DNA of 64,000 nt, from positions 1,240,001 to 1,304,000 of the forward strand of contig CALNZV010000020.1 of the NCBI GenBank assembly GCA_942491115.1, given 5' to 3'. The translations under genes were made by a program, and so were the position numbers. Source of the stretch: CALNZV01 sp942491115 (GTDB lineage Bacteria > Desulfobacterota > Desulfobacteria > Desulfobacterales > UBA5852). Below, one piece after another: positions 15,415 through 24,691 of the stretch (its first letter is position 1; each line of letters begins with the position of its first letter). Under the pieces are notes generated by a model. The model saw only the letters and a list, made by a program, of their open reading frames with translations, was not told where the DNA came from and did no database searches.

Positions 15415-17538
15415 ATGTCCCTCAATTTAGATGCCCTTGGAAAACCGATCGGTCCCATTTCCAGGGAGTATACGTGGAAGGACGTGGTCCTCTATGCCTT
15501 GGGCGTGGGCGCGGGTTTCAACGATCTGGCCTATTGCTATGAGAAAGGCCTCAAGGTTCTGCCGGGGTTTTCAGCCGCCGCCATTTTCGAGATGTTTTTT
15601 TTGATGGGCGCAGAGGCGACTATCAATCCGGTCGGGATTCTACATGGCGAACAACGGCTAGCCTTTCATCAACCGATGCCCACTGAAGGCACTGTCACCA
15701 CGACCGGGCATATCCGAGATATTTTCGATCAGGGGGAAGGAAAAGGGGCTTTTGTTGTTGGTGAATGTGAAACCTGGCACTCCAACGGCCAGAAGCTTTT
15801 TGATGCCACATTCGTTCTTTTCTCCAAGCTTGACGGCGGTTTCGGCGGACTCCCAGCCCCTCCCAGTCAATGGACTGTCCCCGATCGATCGCCGGACGTT
15901 CGCGTCGATGCCTATCCTCGCGCCGATCAACCGCTGCTCTATCGGCTGACGGGGGACACGTTTCATCTTCATGTGGACTCCCATTTCGCCAAGAGCGCCG
16001 GCTATGACGGCCCGATCATGCATGGGCTTTGCACCCACGGTTTTGCCTGCAGGGCATTGGTGGAGACGTTGACACCCGGTGCACCGGAGCGGATCAAACG
16101 CATCGATTGCCGCTTCGTCCGACCGCTATATCCAGGGATACCGATCCAGACGCTTATCTGGAAAACGACGGATGGGCGTGCACTTTGGCGGGTGATCAAT
16201 AAAGAGTCGGGAGACATGGTCATCGACAAGGGCGTGGTGGAATTTTCTCCCAGATCCGAAAGACCTCCAGTCCGATTTAACGGTCACGTTGCCGTTATCA
16301 CGGGAGCCGGTGGCGGCTTAGGAAAGGCCTATGCATTGGAAATGTCTCGAAGGGGGGCGAGGGTCGTGGTGAACGATACCGGAAAGGCTCGAGACGGGAC
16401 GGGTCGTATCGACACAAAACCCGCGGAGGTCGTGGTCCAGGAGATTCGATCCAAAGGAGGAGATGCCGTTGCCAATTTCGAATCGGTCAGCACTCCGGAA
16501 GGAGGCAATGCCATCATCCAGACAGCCCTGGATGCCTATGGACGAGTGGATATCCTGATCAACAATGCGGGCATTCTGAGAGATAAAAGCTTCGCCAAAC
16601 TGACGCCCGACAATTGGGAGGCCGTCGTCGGGGTCCATCTTGGGGGCGCGTACCACGTCACTCGACCCGCTTTCGAGGCCATGAAATCCAGAGGATATGG
16701 TCGAATCGTGTTTACAGGGTCTGCGGCCGGACTTTATGGGAATTTCGGCCAATCCAATTATGCCGCCGCAAAAATGGGCGTGGTTGGGTTGATGAACACC
16801 CTAACGTTGGAGGGTGAAAAATATGGTATCAAGGTCAATACGGTGGTTCCATTGGCGGCCTCGCGTCTGACCGAAGATGTCATGCCAGCGGACATATTCC
16901 AAACGGCCGGCCCCGAATATGTGGTGCCCATGGTGCTGTACCTGTGTGCCGAGATCTGTGAGACATCCGGAGCCGTTTTTACGGCAGGTCTCGGTCATTT
17001 CAGCCGGGCCGCCATTCTCACAGGCCTGGGGACGGTCCTTGGCGCCGGCAATTCGCCGCCCAGCGTGGAAGACGTCACCGAGGCCATCGATCAAATCTCC
17101 TCTCTTGAAGGAGGTCGTGAATACCACCAACTGGCCGATCAGTTTCTGGCCGTCCTCGAGGCCAGAGGCGCTTTTCAAGAGGCAGCGGTCCCTGAAAACC
17201 TCCCGGACGATATGCCGATGACCGTCGCCCGGATTTTTGAGCGGTTGCCGAGAGCCTTCAATCCAGAGGCGGCGACCGGTGTCGATGATATTTTCCAGTT
17301 TCGGATCATGGGCGACGAGGGGGGGGATTGGACCTGCGAAGTGAAGGCGCGTACCTGTACCGTTTTCCCCGGCGTGCATGAGAAACCGAGTTGCACGCTT
17401 CTCATGCGTGACACGGATTTGGTGGATATGGTCAACGGCCGTCTGGCTCCCCTGACGGCGTTTTCTAACGGAAAGCTGAAAGTGTCGGGCAATCTCCTTA
17501 AAAGTCAATTGATCGGGGTGCTTTTCAACTGGTCATGA
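15415..17538 (+). CDS. MaoC hydratase - SDR dehydrogenase - SCP2 fusion enzyme (MFE-2-like)
   Basis: About 707 residues with three modules. Residues 1-280 form a double hot-dog enoyl-CoA hydratase 2 (N-half PGFSAAAIFEMFF; active-site GDTFHLHVDSHFA with catalytic Asp and His, then GPIMHGLCTHG). Residues 285-530 form a short-chain dehydrogenase with TGAGGGLG cofactor loop, NNAG, and catalytic Ser…YAAAK. Residues 590-707 form an SCP2 sterol-carrier domain. This is the parts list of peroxisomal multifunctional enzyme 2, but with hydratase first and dehydrogenase second. It should hydrate and oxidise acyl-CoA intermediates. The usual N-P in the hydratase GDxNPLH motif is F-H here. The start at 15397 is an alternative. 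Confidence 0.88.
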   Translation: MSLNLDALGKPIGPISREYTWKDVVLYALGVGAGFNDLAYCYEKGLKVLPGFSAAAIFEMFFLMGAEATINPVGILHGEQRLAFHQPMPTEGTVTTTGHIRDIFDQGEGKGAFVVGECETWHSNGQKLFDATFVLFSKLDGGFGGLPAPPSQWTVPDRSPDVRVDAYPRADQPLLYRLTGDTFHLHVDSHFAKSAGYDGPIMHGLCTHGFACRALVETLTPGAPERIKRIDCRFVRPLYPGIPIQTLIWKTTDGRALWRVINKESGDMVIDKGVVEFSPRSERPPVRFNGHVAVITGAGGGLGKAYALEMSRRGARVVVNDTGKARDGTGRIDTKPAEVVVQEIRSKGGDAVANFESVSTPEGGNAIIQTALDAYGRVDILINNAGILRDKSFAKLTPDNWEAVVGVHLGGAYHVTRPAFEAMKSRGYGRIVFTGSAAGLYGNFGQSNYAAAKMGVVGLMNTLTLEGEKYGIKVNTVVPLAASRLTEDVMPADIFQTAGPEYVVPMVLYLCAEICETSGAVFTAGLGHFSRAAILTGLGTVLGAGNSPPSVEDVTEAIDQISSLEGGREYHQLADQFLAVLEARGAFQEAAVPENLPDDMPMTVARIFERLPRAFNPEAATGVDDIFQFRIMGDEGGDWTCEVKARTCTVFPGVHEKPSCTLLMRDTDLVDMVNGRLAPLTAFSNGKLKVSGNLLKSQLIGVLFNWS

Positions 17539-17951
17539 AAGGCAATCGTTGCCGCCACCGGCGTCTTCCCGATTCCGGACCGATCGGTTGGTGGGCGGTT
17601 CCTGTAGAGACAATTGAAAATGAGTCCGAGGGCCCAATCACCGAGCCCCCAAGCAAAGGGCAATCGACCGTTCGGTGGACGCACCCCGGCTCGCTTCGGG
17701 TGGCGTTTCTCTCAAACCGCCGGCGGGTTAATATCTGTCCGGGGGGCTCCACGGGCGTCATCCGGGCTTTTTAGGAATTGAAACGGTTGCACTGATCGAA
17801 GATCTCCGTTATCGTAGCCCAACTGCAGCACGGGAAGTGACGGTAAAGGACTCGTGCGATATCACCGTTGCCCTAAACGGGATCTGCCTTGGTAGGGACG
17901 TTTCAAGGCCGATCTCCGTCAACGGCGATTAGCCACCAGGAGAGATCAGGA
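17539..17951. other. Intergenic region upstream of nhaA
   Basis: 413 bases. A frame starting inside the previous stop (17535-17774) is open but has Arg/Pro-rich composition with no recognisable domain, so it is not called. A leader RNA controlling nhaA is possible, but no known motif was recognised. CCAGGAGAGATCAGGA just before 17952 supplies the ribosome binding site. Confidence 0.35.
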
Positions 17952-19349
17952 ATGGATTTGACCGACGCATCCACGGATGCTTCTGAGGAGAAAGGCGCTG
18001 GCAACGGAAAGGATTTCAAACCGTCCCAGTGGTTTTTCAACAAGGAGGTTTTCAGCAGCATGCTGCTGATGGTGGCTTCCGTTTCTGCGGTCGTTATCGC
18101 GAACTCCTCTCTGTCCCACCACTACGAGCACTGGCTTCACCTCGAGATTTCTCTTTTTTTCGGCCAATTAAAAATCAGCCATTCCCTTTTGCATTGGATC
18201 AACGACGGGCTGATGGCCCTATTTTTCTTCACGGTGGGTCTTGAGATCAAGCGAGAAGTGATGGTGGGAGAACTCGCATCTCCCAAACTGGCCATGCTGC
18301 CGGTAATCGCCGCTGTGGGAGGGATGCTCGTCCCCGGGGCCATTTACGCGGCCCTCAACTGGGGCCAACCCGGGATGGCCGGCTGGGGGATCCCGGTGGC
18401 AACGGATATCGCCTTTTCTCTGGGTGCCATTGCCCTTCTTGGAACGAAGTTGCCGGTGGGGCTTCGCATTTTTCTGACCGCGTTCGCCATCGCCGATGAC
18501 TTGGGAGCGGTTCTGATCATCGCTATTTTCTACACCAAAAATATTGTGGCGCCCTATTTGATCGCAAGCGCCGTATGCGTTCTCATTTTGTTGATTGCCA
18601 ATCTGATGTGGGTCCGCTGGCTGCCGTTTTATATCGTCATGGGGGTGGCGACGTGGATCTGCGTCATGGGATCGGGGGTGCATGCAACGGTGGCGGGTGT
18701 GGTGGTGGCCATGCTGGTGCCGGCCAGGGGAAAGTACAATCCAATTCGGTTCGTGAAAAAAGTTCAGGGCATCATCGACAACATGAAGACGGACCGCTAT
18801 GTGGACAACTTCTGGTATTCGATATTCATCAAGCCCGAGCATCTCAATTCAGTGCATGCCTTAGGGCTGGCCTGCCAGAATGTGGAAACCCCTCTGCAGC
18901 GGCTGGAACACGCCCTACATCCCTGGGTGGTGTTTGCCATTCTTCCGCTGTTTGCTTTTTTTAACGCCGGCCTGTCACTTCATGACATATCATTTGCCAG
19001 CGCCATCGCGGAACCCATCGCCCTGGGTTGTATATTGGGACTGGTTTTCGGTAAACCCATCGGCATTACTCTGGCCTCATTCTGGGCGGTTAAAAGCGGA
19101 ATTGCAGCCCTGCCCCAAAAGGTCAGATGGAGCCATATTATCGGTGCCGGTATGCTTGGCGGCATTGGTTTTACCATGTCGCTTTTTATTTCCGGGCTGT
19201 CCTTCGTGGATCCCCAATATCTCAACTTTTCAAAGTTGGGGGTCCTTTCCGGCTCCATTCTCTCGGCTCTCGGCGGGCTGCTGTTTTTGGCGGTGGTCGC
19301 GGCCAGGGAAGGAAAAGTGTATCAAGAAGGCGAGCCGGCAACCAGTTGA
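17952..19349 (+). CDS. nhaA: Na+/H+ antiporter NhaA
   Basis: 465 residues, about twelve membrane helices. Family hallmarks are present: FFFTVGLEIKREV, ATDIAFSLGAIALLG, and the ion-binding Asp pair in FAIADDLGAVLIIAIFY. The C-terminal half carries the NhaA segments PWVVFAILPLFAFFNAG and GIGFTMSLFI. A hydrophilic N-terminal extension of about 40 residues and an extra cytoplasmic segment (VKKVQGIIDNMKTDRYVDNF) make it longer than the 388-residue E. coli protein; such longer forms are common. It exports sodium in exchange for protons. The 3' end overlaps the convergent kinase-like gene by 28 bases. Confidence 0.96.
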   Translation: MDLTDASTDASEEKGAGNGKDFKPSQWFFNKEVFSSMLLMVASVSAVVIANSSLSHHYEHWLHLEISLFFGQLKISHSLLHWINDGLMALFFFTVGLEIKREVMVGELASPKLAMLPVIAAVGGMLVPGAIYAALNWGQPGMAGWGIPVATDIAFSLGAIALLGTKLPVGLRIFLTAFAIADDLGAVLIIAIFYTKNIVAPYLIASAVCVLILLIANLMWVRWLPFYIVMGVATWICVMGSGVHATVAGVVVAMLVPARGKYNPIRFVKKVQGIIDNMKTDRYVDNFWYSIFIKPEHLNSVHALGLACQNVETPLQRLEHALHPWVVFAILPLFAFFNAGLSLHDISFASAIAEPIALGCILGLVFGKPIGITLASFWAVKSGIAALPQKVRWSHIIGAGMLGGIGFTMSLFISGLSFVDPQYLNFSKLGVLSGSILSALGGLLFLAVVAAREGKVYQEGEPATS

Positions 19350-19954
19350 CAAACCGCCTCCGCCGCCTGGTTCATCATCACTTTGTTCATATTGAATACC
19401 ATATGGTATAGGCTTGGACGGTCATAATCGGTCTTGCCGAAATAGCGGTACAGATTGAGGCGGCGTTTCCCCTGCTTTTCCACCACGATTTGAGCCTGTT
19501 TGCGATTGAGACTGTAGTTCTCCATCATGAAATCGATACGGTGCTCCAAGTCGGCGACCATTAAAAAATGATAGGCATCGGGATGGTCGGCCAGCAGATA
19601 CTGTCCGCCCCGCCCGACAATGATGACGTTGTCCTGGGTAGCGATTTTAGGAAGCACTTTGTGCAGTAGATGAATGTAGAGGTGGCCGTCTATATACCCG
19701 GGCCTCTTTTCCATGGCCACCTCGACATAGCCTTTTCGAAATGGGCCCAACTTTGACATCAACCGGTTAACCATTCCCTCGCTACCGGTTTCCTTGGCCA
19801 CGGAATCAACCCAGTCGGAAGAGACGTTGGCCTCCATTGCGATCATTTCAACAATTGCCTCGTCGACCACTGTGTAGCTCAATTTTTGGGCCACAAGCGT
19901 CGCCAACGTTTTTCCTCCGGCGCCGAATTCCCTCGCAATGGTGATGACTGCCAT
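19322..19954 (-). CDS. Cytidylate kinase-like family protein
   Basis: 210 residues. The N-terminus MAVITIAREFGAGGKTLATLVA is a P-loop (GAGGKT) in the Cytidylate_kin_2 style. DEAIVEMIA follows, then a mid-protein VIIVGRGGQYLL motif and an Arg/Lys-rich lid segment (KQGKRRLNLYRYFG) that ends with FGKTDYDRPSLYHMVFN. The family is related to nucleotide kinases, but most members have no proven substrate. It sits on the same strand as the orphan response regulator upstream, 392 bases away. The last 28 bases are antisense to the end of nhaA. Confidence 0.85.
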   Translation of the reverse strand: MAVITIAREFGAGGKTLATLVAQKLSYTVVDEAIVEMIAMEANVSSDWVDSVAKETGSEGMVNRLMSKLGPFRKGYVEVAMEKRPGYIDGHLYIHLLHKVLPKIATQDNVIIVGRGGQYLLADHPDAYHFLMVADLEHRIDFMMENYSLNRKQAQIVVEKQGKRRLNLYRYFGKTDYDRPSLYHMVFNMNKVMMNQAAEAVCQLVAGSPS

Positions 19955-20346
19955 GGCAACCTCCTTGAAATGCGGTTTGAATCAGTTCCGGTGTCGATCC
20001 CCCCGTCGACAGATGTCGACATCGTCGGCAGGGCTCACGTTGGGTTTACGTGTTGAAAATTCACCAGACCGTCCTAGCATTATCGCTCCAGGCTCTCAGA
20101 TCAAAGGCGCCACAGGGAAATGGTCTGAACGCGACCCAGATCGCACCCACATTCCGCATTTGAAACGCCAAGGAGAGGGTCACACGGATGCCGCTCTGCT
20201 GTCACCGGTCCCTTGAGAGAGGAATAGGGTTCTTGTATGATTTTTTTTAACGGGTGTAAAGACCCGATGGTCAGCAAGGTCATCTACCCATGGTCAATGA
20301 AGCGGAGCGCCCCTGCGCTGATAGGAAGCAGAGTCAGTCGAGGCGG
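19955..20346. other. Intergenic region between response regulator and kinase-like gene
   Basis: 392 bases. No gene, hairpin or repeat could be supported. The right side contains several G/A-rich stretches but no Shine-Dalgarno plus frame. Confidence 0.35.
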
Positions 20347-21699
20347 TCACAACTCGATACCAAGGTCGTTAATCTTGGTCAACAAGGTGTTCCGGTGAAT
20401 TCCAAGAATTTTTGAGGCCTGGGTCCGGTTGCCGCCTGTCGATGATAGGACCGTTTCGATATGGGTCTTCTCGAAGATTCTGACGGCATCTTTCAGGGTC
20501 TGTGGAGAGGACTCCGCAGCCCTCGAGATGGGCGGCGGCAGGGCTCTGCGGTGAATCCGATTACCGGTGACGACGGTGCAAAGCCGTTCGATCAGGTTTC
20601 CCAGCTCTCTTACGTTTCCTGGCCATTCATAAGCCTCCAGGTCCTCCATCGCCCTTGGGGTCAGCCGTTTAGGCGGTGTCGTCCTCTTCTCGGCGTCACT
20701 TTTCAAAAAGTGAGCGGCCAGCAGCGAAATGTCCTGCCGGCGTTCCCTCAGGGAAGGAATCTTGACCGGCAGGACATTCAGACGGAAGAAAAGATCTTCC
20801 CTGAACCGTTGATCGCGAATCAAGGTCTGTAAGTCCTGATTGGAGGCGGCAATAAACCGAATGTTTGCTTTGATGACCCGGTTGGTTCCAACCCGCTCGA
20901 ACTCATTTTCCTGTATGGCTCTGAGCAGCTTTGCCTGCATCGTCATCTCAAGCGTGTCCACGTCGTCCAGAAAAACAGTGCCGTTGTCGGCCAATTCCAA
21001 CTTGCCTGTTTTATCCGTGACGGCGCCGGTAAAGGCACCGCGGGTATGCCCGAAAAGCGTGCTTTCCATTAGATTGGCGGGTATCGCGGCACAGTTGACA
21101 ACGACCAGGGGGCGGTCAGAGCGGTGGCTTTGCCGGTGCAGGGCCCTGGCGACGAGTTCCTTGCCCGTGCCGCTTTCACCTTGAATCAATACGGTCGCGT
21201 CAGACACCGCATATTGACCAATTAGTTCAAATACGGCCTTCATCCCTCGGGTTTCACCCACCATGCCCTCAAACGGGTGGCAGCGACCCAGCTCGTCATC
21301 CAGATAGGCAATACGGTGTTGCAAGTCCAGATGGTTGATCGCTCTTTTTACCGTTGCTTGGACGAGGCCCATGGAAAAGGGTTTGGGCAGAAAGTAGTAA
21401 GCCCCACTTTTCATGGAACGGACCGCCGTGTCAACTTCCGCGGCGCCTGTGATCATAATGACCTCTGCCGACGAATCTTTTTCTTTGAATTCCTGTAGCA
21501 ACTCCAATCCATTGCCATCCGGGAGCATGATGTCCAACAGCACGAGATCCACTTTCTGCGCATCGAAAAGGGTTCTGCCCTCTGCTGCCGTTTCCGCCAA
21601 AAAGAGTCTGTGGTCCTTGCCGAGAAGGGTATAAAAATAGTCTCTGGTCTCGGTATCATCATCGATAACAAGAATGGTGGGCTTGCGGATTGATCCCAT
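20347..21699 (-). CDS. Orphan sigma-54-dependent response regulator
   Basis: 450 residues. The receiver has D13-D15, phospho-acceptor D56 (LVLLDIMLPDGNG) and conserved Lys. The AAA+ domain has GESGTGKE and GAFTGA, and the C-terminal Fis HTH is NRTQASKILGIHRNTLLTKI. Unlike the regulator at 285-1670, its Walker B reads VFLDDVDTL, so the usual catalytic Glu is Asp. That change may slow ATP turnover. No histidine kinase is adjacent, so the partner is unknown. The start ATG follows AGGAG with nine bases of spacing. Confidence 0.93.
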   Translation of the reverse strand: MGSIRKPTILVIDDDTETRDYFYTLLGKDHRLFLAETAAEGRTLFDAQKVDLVLLDIMLPDGNGLELLQEFKEKDSSAEVIMITGAAEVDTAVRSMKSGAYYFLPKPFSMGLVQATVKRAINHLDLQHRIAYLDDELGRCHPFEGMVGETRGMKAVFELIGQYAVSDATVLIQGESGTGKELVARALHRQSHRSDRPLVVVNCAAIPANLMESTLFGHTRGAFTGAVTDKTGKLELADNGTVFLDDVDTLEMTMQAKLLRAIQENEFERVGTNRVIKANIRFIAASNQDLQTLIRDQRFREDLFFRLNVLPVKIPSLRERRQDISLLAAHFLKSDAEKRTTPPKRLTPRAMEDLEAYEWPGNVRELGNLIERLCTVVTGNRIHRRALPPPISRAAESSPQTLKDAVRIFEKTHIETVLSSTGGNRTQASKILGIHRNTLLTKINDLGIEL

Positions 21700-22266
21700 T
21701 GGGACATGCTCCTGACGGTCAGTCGATTTTCAGCAAAGGGTCCAATGTCTCTTTAGTGCCGGCAGCAAATGTGTCGTCTGAGACGTCGGCGAGAGGCTTG
21801 AACCGGCGTTCTATCCGGATGTCAGCGGCGGCAGCGCACGGTCGATGGCAACGAGGTGAGCGAAGTAAAGAAAAGAACCACAATTTGACTTTTATTATTT
21901 TAACAAGTTAGTTTTTATATCACAAAACCGTTTGAAATCAAGATAAATAGTGCGATGAAATAAATGACTATTTACTGAATTAAAAGCAATCGTGGCGAAA
22001 TGCTTTCTCCGTGATATTGTAAGGTTTTGCCGGCGATGGCGGACGGCATTGGGCACCGCTTCGTCCCGCCTCACCTTCTTCAGCCACTCCTGAAGAGCCG
22101 GCTCTGGCCTCCCCTCCGGAAGCGCTCTCCTCAAAAAATCAGGTTGTTCATTGCCATTGCACGGCTTATGGTGGCCGATGTAAAGTCATTGCTGACCATG
22201 GACCACTGCCGGCGATCCCGGCGTCCGTATCAGACGATCATCTGCTTTGGGAGATTTCTAATCGAT
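21700..22266. other. Divergent intergenic region regulator / ada
   Basis: 567 bases, with a sharply AT-rich core (about 21885-22010) that is the likely promoter zone. A frame at 21895-22134 (minus) crosses this core and has no recognisable domain, so it is not called. An inverted repeat lies at 21944-21974. Confidence 0.4.
21944..21974. repeat. 8-bp inverted repeat in the AT-rich promoter zone
   Basis: TAAATAGT at 21944-21951 is repeated in inverse as ACTATTTA at 21967-21974, with 15 bases between. It could be an operator for the divergent regulator or repair genes, or a chance feature of AT-rich DNA. Confidence 0.3.
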
Positions 22267-23122
22267 ATGAATCACATGGAGAAACGCTCCGTGGACTATC
22301 AGCAGGTGGAGCGGGCCATTGGGAATATGAAATCCCGCGTCTCAGGGCAACCGTCCATAGGGGAAATTGCCAAGAGTGTGGGGTTGAGCGATCATCGTTT
22401 TCAACGGCTTTTCAGCCGGTGGTCTGGTGTTGCCCCCGAGCGGTTCTTTCGGTTCCTGACCGATGCCCATGCCAGGAGGATGCTTGATGGATCCGGCAGA
22501 CTGTTGACCTCCGCGTGTGACGACGGCCTGTTGGAGCAGGGGCAATTGCACGAACTCGTTGTCACTTTCCAAACAATGACGCCGGGCATGGTCAAAGGAA
22601 AAGGTCGCGGCATGAAAATCCATTACGGCATCCATCCGTCTCCCTTTGGCCCTTGCCTGCATAGCGATCAACGACCGGCAGATCTGTGGATTGCGGTTCG
22701 TTCCTGATGTGGCTGACCCGCAGATGTTCCCTAATCTGCAGGCAAAATGGCCGAAGGCCCGCATTGGGCATGATCCTGACATCACCCTTCCACTGATGGC
22801 GCCTGTTTTTCCGCCGGCGGCTGGAAGCGGAACAGGTCCGATTCATTTGTTTGTCCCCGGCACCGCATTTCAAATCAAGGTCTGGGAGGCCCTTCTCAGG
22901 ATCCCCCTTGGAAAAGCCGTTGCCTATGAAGATATCGCCCGCTACATCGGTCTTCCGAGGGCCGCCCGTGCCGTGGGCAATGCCGTTGGGGCCAACCCGG
23001 TTCCGTTTCTCATTCCCTGCCACCGCGTGATTCCCAAAGGGGGAGGGTTCGGCAACTATGGCGAAGGGCCATTACGAAAAATGGCTATCTTGGGATGGGA
23101 GGCTGCGAGGCGTTGGGAATGA
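22267..23122 (+). pseudogene. ada: Ada-type HTH/O6-methylguanine-DNA methyltransferase, split by a frameshift
   Basis: The first frame (22267-22707) encodes an AraC-type HTH domain (IGEIAKSVGLSDHRFQRLFS, WSGVAPERFFRFL) and continues to MTPGMVKGKGRGMKIHYG and SPFG. The second frame (open from 22646, stop 23122) begins at the matching point with AINDRQICGLRFV and holds the methyltransferase domain with active site FLIPCHRVIPKGG. In intact AdaA-like proteins these segments are contiguous, so a one-base shift between about 22640 and 22665 splits one gene. If the downstream part is translated alone it would still be an Ogt-like repair enzyme. A GGGAG lies 13 bases before the ATG. Sequencing error cannot be excluded. 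Confidence 0.8.
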
Positions 23123-23179
23123 CAGAAAGCCGTTTGACCGACCGGTCATGAAACCATTTCCAAAGGAGTTGGGGCAGTC

Positions 23180-23998
23180 ATGCCATCTTTCGATGACCAT
23201 GCGGGAAGAGGGATGGGGGCGAACGACCATCGATTCGACCGGGAACGCCTGGTCTGTGATCGGAAACTGCAGAAAGGGCGGAATCGGTGGAACCAGTTTT
23301 TACGAACAGCGCCCCGCATCAGCTCAGGAGTGCTTCAAGGGCCGTTGCTGGATTTTGGATGTGGCACCGGCTATTTCTTGTATGAGGGCCTCAGGCGGGG
23401 ATTCGGCGTGTGGGGACTCGATATCCTCGAGTCGAAGATCAGACGGTACCAGCATCTGATCGGTTATTCCGGAGCCCCGGAGCATTGGCGGGCCAGAGCC
23501 GTCATCGCCAGGGGAGAGGATATTCCCTTCCCGTCGAATACATTCTCGGCCATTTGCTCATGGTACGTTCTTGAGCATATTCACCATCCGGGTCAGGTTA
23601 TGAGAGAATGGGTCCGGGTGCTTCAACCCGGCGGACTTCTCGTCATCAAAGCCCAGGATGCCCGAAACGGATGGGAAGGCCATTACAAGGTTCCATGGCC
23701 GCCGTTTCTTTCTGGAAGCCTATCAGAGGCATGGCTCGATGTCTTTGGTCTTAAGCGAATGGCTGAAAAGGATGTCGTCGAGGTGACGCAACCCCAGGTT
23801 GAATGCATCCTCGAAACCCTGGGTTGCATCGTGAAACGGAGGGCGCCGGAACCCAGGAATTTATTTCCCGGTATGAACGCCCTACATACCGTGCGACAGG
23901 CCAGGGATGCAGCAGAAATGATCAAAACGCAGATCGCCCAGGGAAAGTGGCGACCGCAAACAGAAAACCTTTTTCTCTGGGCCATCAAACCGGTGTAG
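23180..23998 (+). CDS. SAM-dependent class I methyltransferase
   Basis: 272 residues with Rossmann motif I LLDFGCGTGYF (about residue 56), an acidic second strand (GLDILE), motif RGEDIPFPSNTFSAICSWYVLEHI, and PGGLLVIKAQD. This is the Methyltransf_11 pattern; the substrate is unknown. AAAGGAG lies 13 bases before the ATG. The C-terminal 70 residues, including RRAPEPRNLFPGMN, may bind the substrate. The stop is TAG. It stands between the ada remnant and the HIT gene on the same strand, but the spacing does not prove an operon. Confidence 0.85.
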   Translation: MPSFDDHAGRGMGANDHRFDRERLVCDRKLQKGRNRWNQFLRTAPRISSGVLQGPLLDFGCGTGYFLYEGLRRGFGVWGLDILESKIRRYQHLIGYSGAPEHWRARAVIARGEDIPFPSNTFSAICSWYVLEHIHHPGQVMREWVRVLQPGGLLVIKAQDARNGWEGHYKVPWPPFLSGSLSEAWLDVFGLKRMAEKDVVEVTQPQVECILETLGCIVKRRAPEPRNLFPGMNALHTVRQARDAAEMIKTQIAQGKWRPQTENLFLWAIKPV

Positions 23999-24221
23999 AC
24001 AGGGTCACGATGGCCCTTTCACTGGGGATTCCTGGAGGCTGCGGAGCGATGCATCGCCGTCTGCCGTTTTCCATCATCCACAACACAAGCAAGACCCGCT
24101 GCCAGTAATGCCCCCCGCCGTCTACCGTTCAATCGCATCCCGATAGGGTCTCGACTGGATTCAACATCGATTTCAGTGTATGCTTTTTTCCCCCATGACA
24201 CTCAATCCAAGGAGAAGCCTC

Positions 24222-24569
24222 ATGGCAACCGTATTTACCAAAATTATTCAAGGTGAGATTCCGGCCGACATCATCTACAAGGATGACCAGGTGACGGCAT
24301 TCCGCGATATTGCTCCCCAGGCACCGATCCATGTATTGATCGTTCCCAATAAAGAAATACCCACCGTCAACGATATCGAATCCACCGACGAGGCATTGGT
24401 GGGTCACATGTTTTCGGTGGCGAAGGCGATTGCCAGCAAGGAAGGGGTCGCTGAGTCTGGATACCGCCTACTGATCAATTGCAATGGGGATGGCGGCCAG
24501 GAGGTCTTTCACTTGCATATGCACCTCTTCGGCGGTCGTCCACTTGGCCCCATGCTGCTCAACAGATAA
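24222..24569 (+). CDS. HIT-family nucleotide hydrolase (HinT-like)
   Basis: 115 residues, the normal size. It starts MATVFTKIIQGEIPADIIY and ends with the His triad HLHMHLFGGRPLG preceded by NGDGGQEVF. HinT-type proteins hydrolyse phosphoramidates of AMP. The start at 24222 has AAGGAGAAGCC before it; a frame open to 24180 merely adds a poor leader. Confidence 0.95.
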   Translation: MATVFTKIIQGEIPADIIYKDDQVTAFRDIAPQAPIHVLIVPNKEIPTVNDIESTDEALVGHMFSVAKAIASKEGVAESGYRLLINCNGDGGQEVFHLHMHLFGGRPLGPMLLNR

Positions 24570-24621
24570 TCCCTCCAAGGGTGGTGTGTTGTTCATCACA
24601 CCGACAGATCAACGTCCGGTC

Positions 24622-24659
24622 CTTTTTTTATCGATCCCCACAAGGGGTTTAAAAAAAGA
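24622..24659. terminator. Candidate bidirectional terminator after the HIT gene
   Basis: CTTTTTTTA is followed by CCCC, ACAA, GGGG, and then TAAAAAAAG. The C/G core and flanking T/A runs can pair into one stem with T-runs on both strands. The GC core is only four pairs, so strength is doubtful. Confidence 0.4.
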
Positions 24660-24660
24660 T

Positions 24661-24691
24661 AACGGCTAACCGTAGGAGGCGGCCAGCCGTT
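24661..24691 (+). repeat. Hairpin followed by an orphan Shine-Dalgarno
   Basis: AACGGCT at 24661-24667 pairs with AGCCGTT at 24685-24691. Immediately after comes AAGGAGG, without a start codon at usual spacing. Confidence 0.35.

Noticed and set aside
17535..17774. 79-codon frame overlapping the stop of the MaoC-SDR-SCP2 gene
   Set aside because: The coupling-like overlap was tempting, but composition is Arg/Pro/Ser-rich as in shadow frames and no motif is present.
21895..22134. 79-codon minus-strand frame upstream of ada
   Set aside because: It crosses the AT-rich promoter zone, changes composition sharply and has no recognisable domain.
22640..22665. Programmed frameshift in ada
   Set aside because: No slippery heptamer or downstream structure was recognised, and intact homologues do not need a shift; a mutation or sequencing error is simpler.
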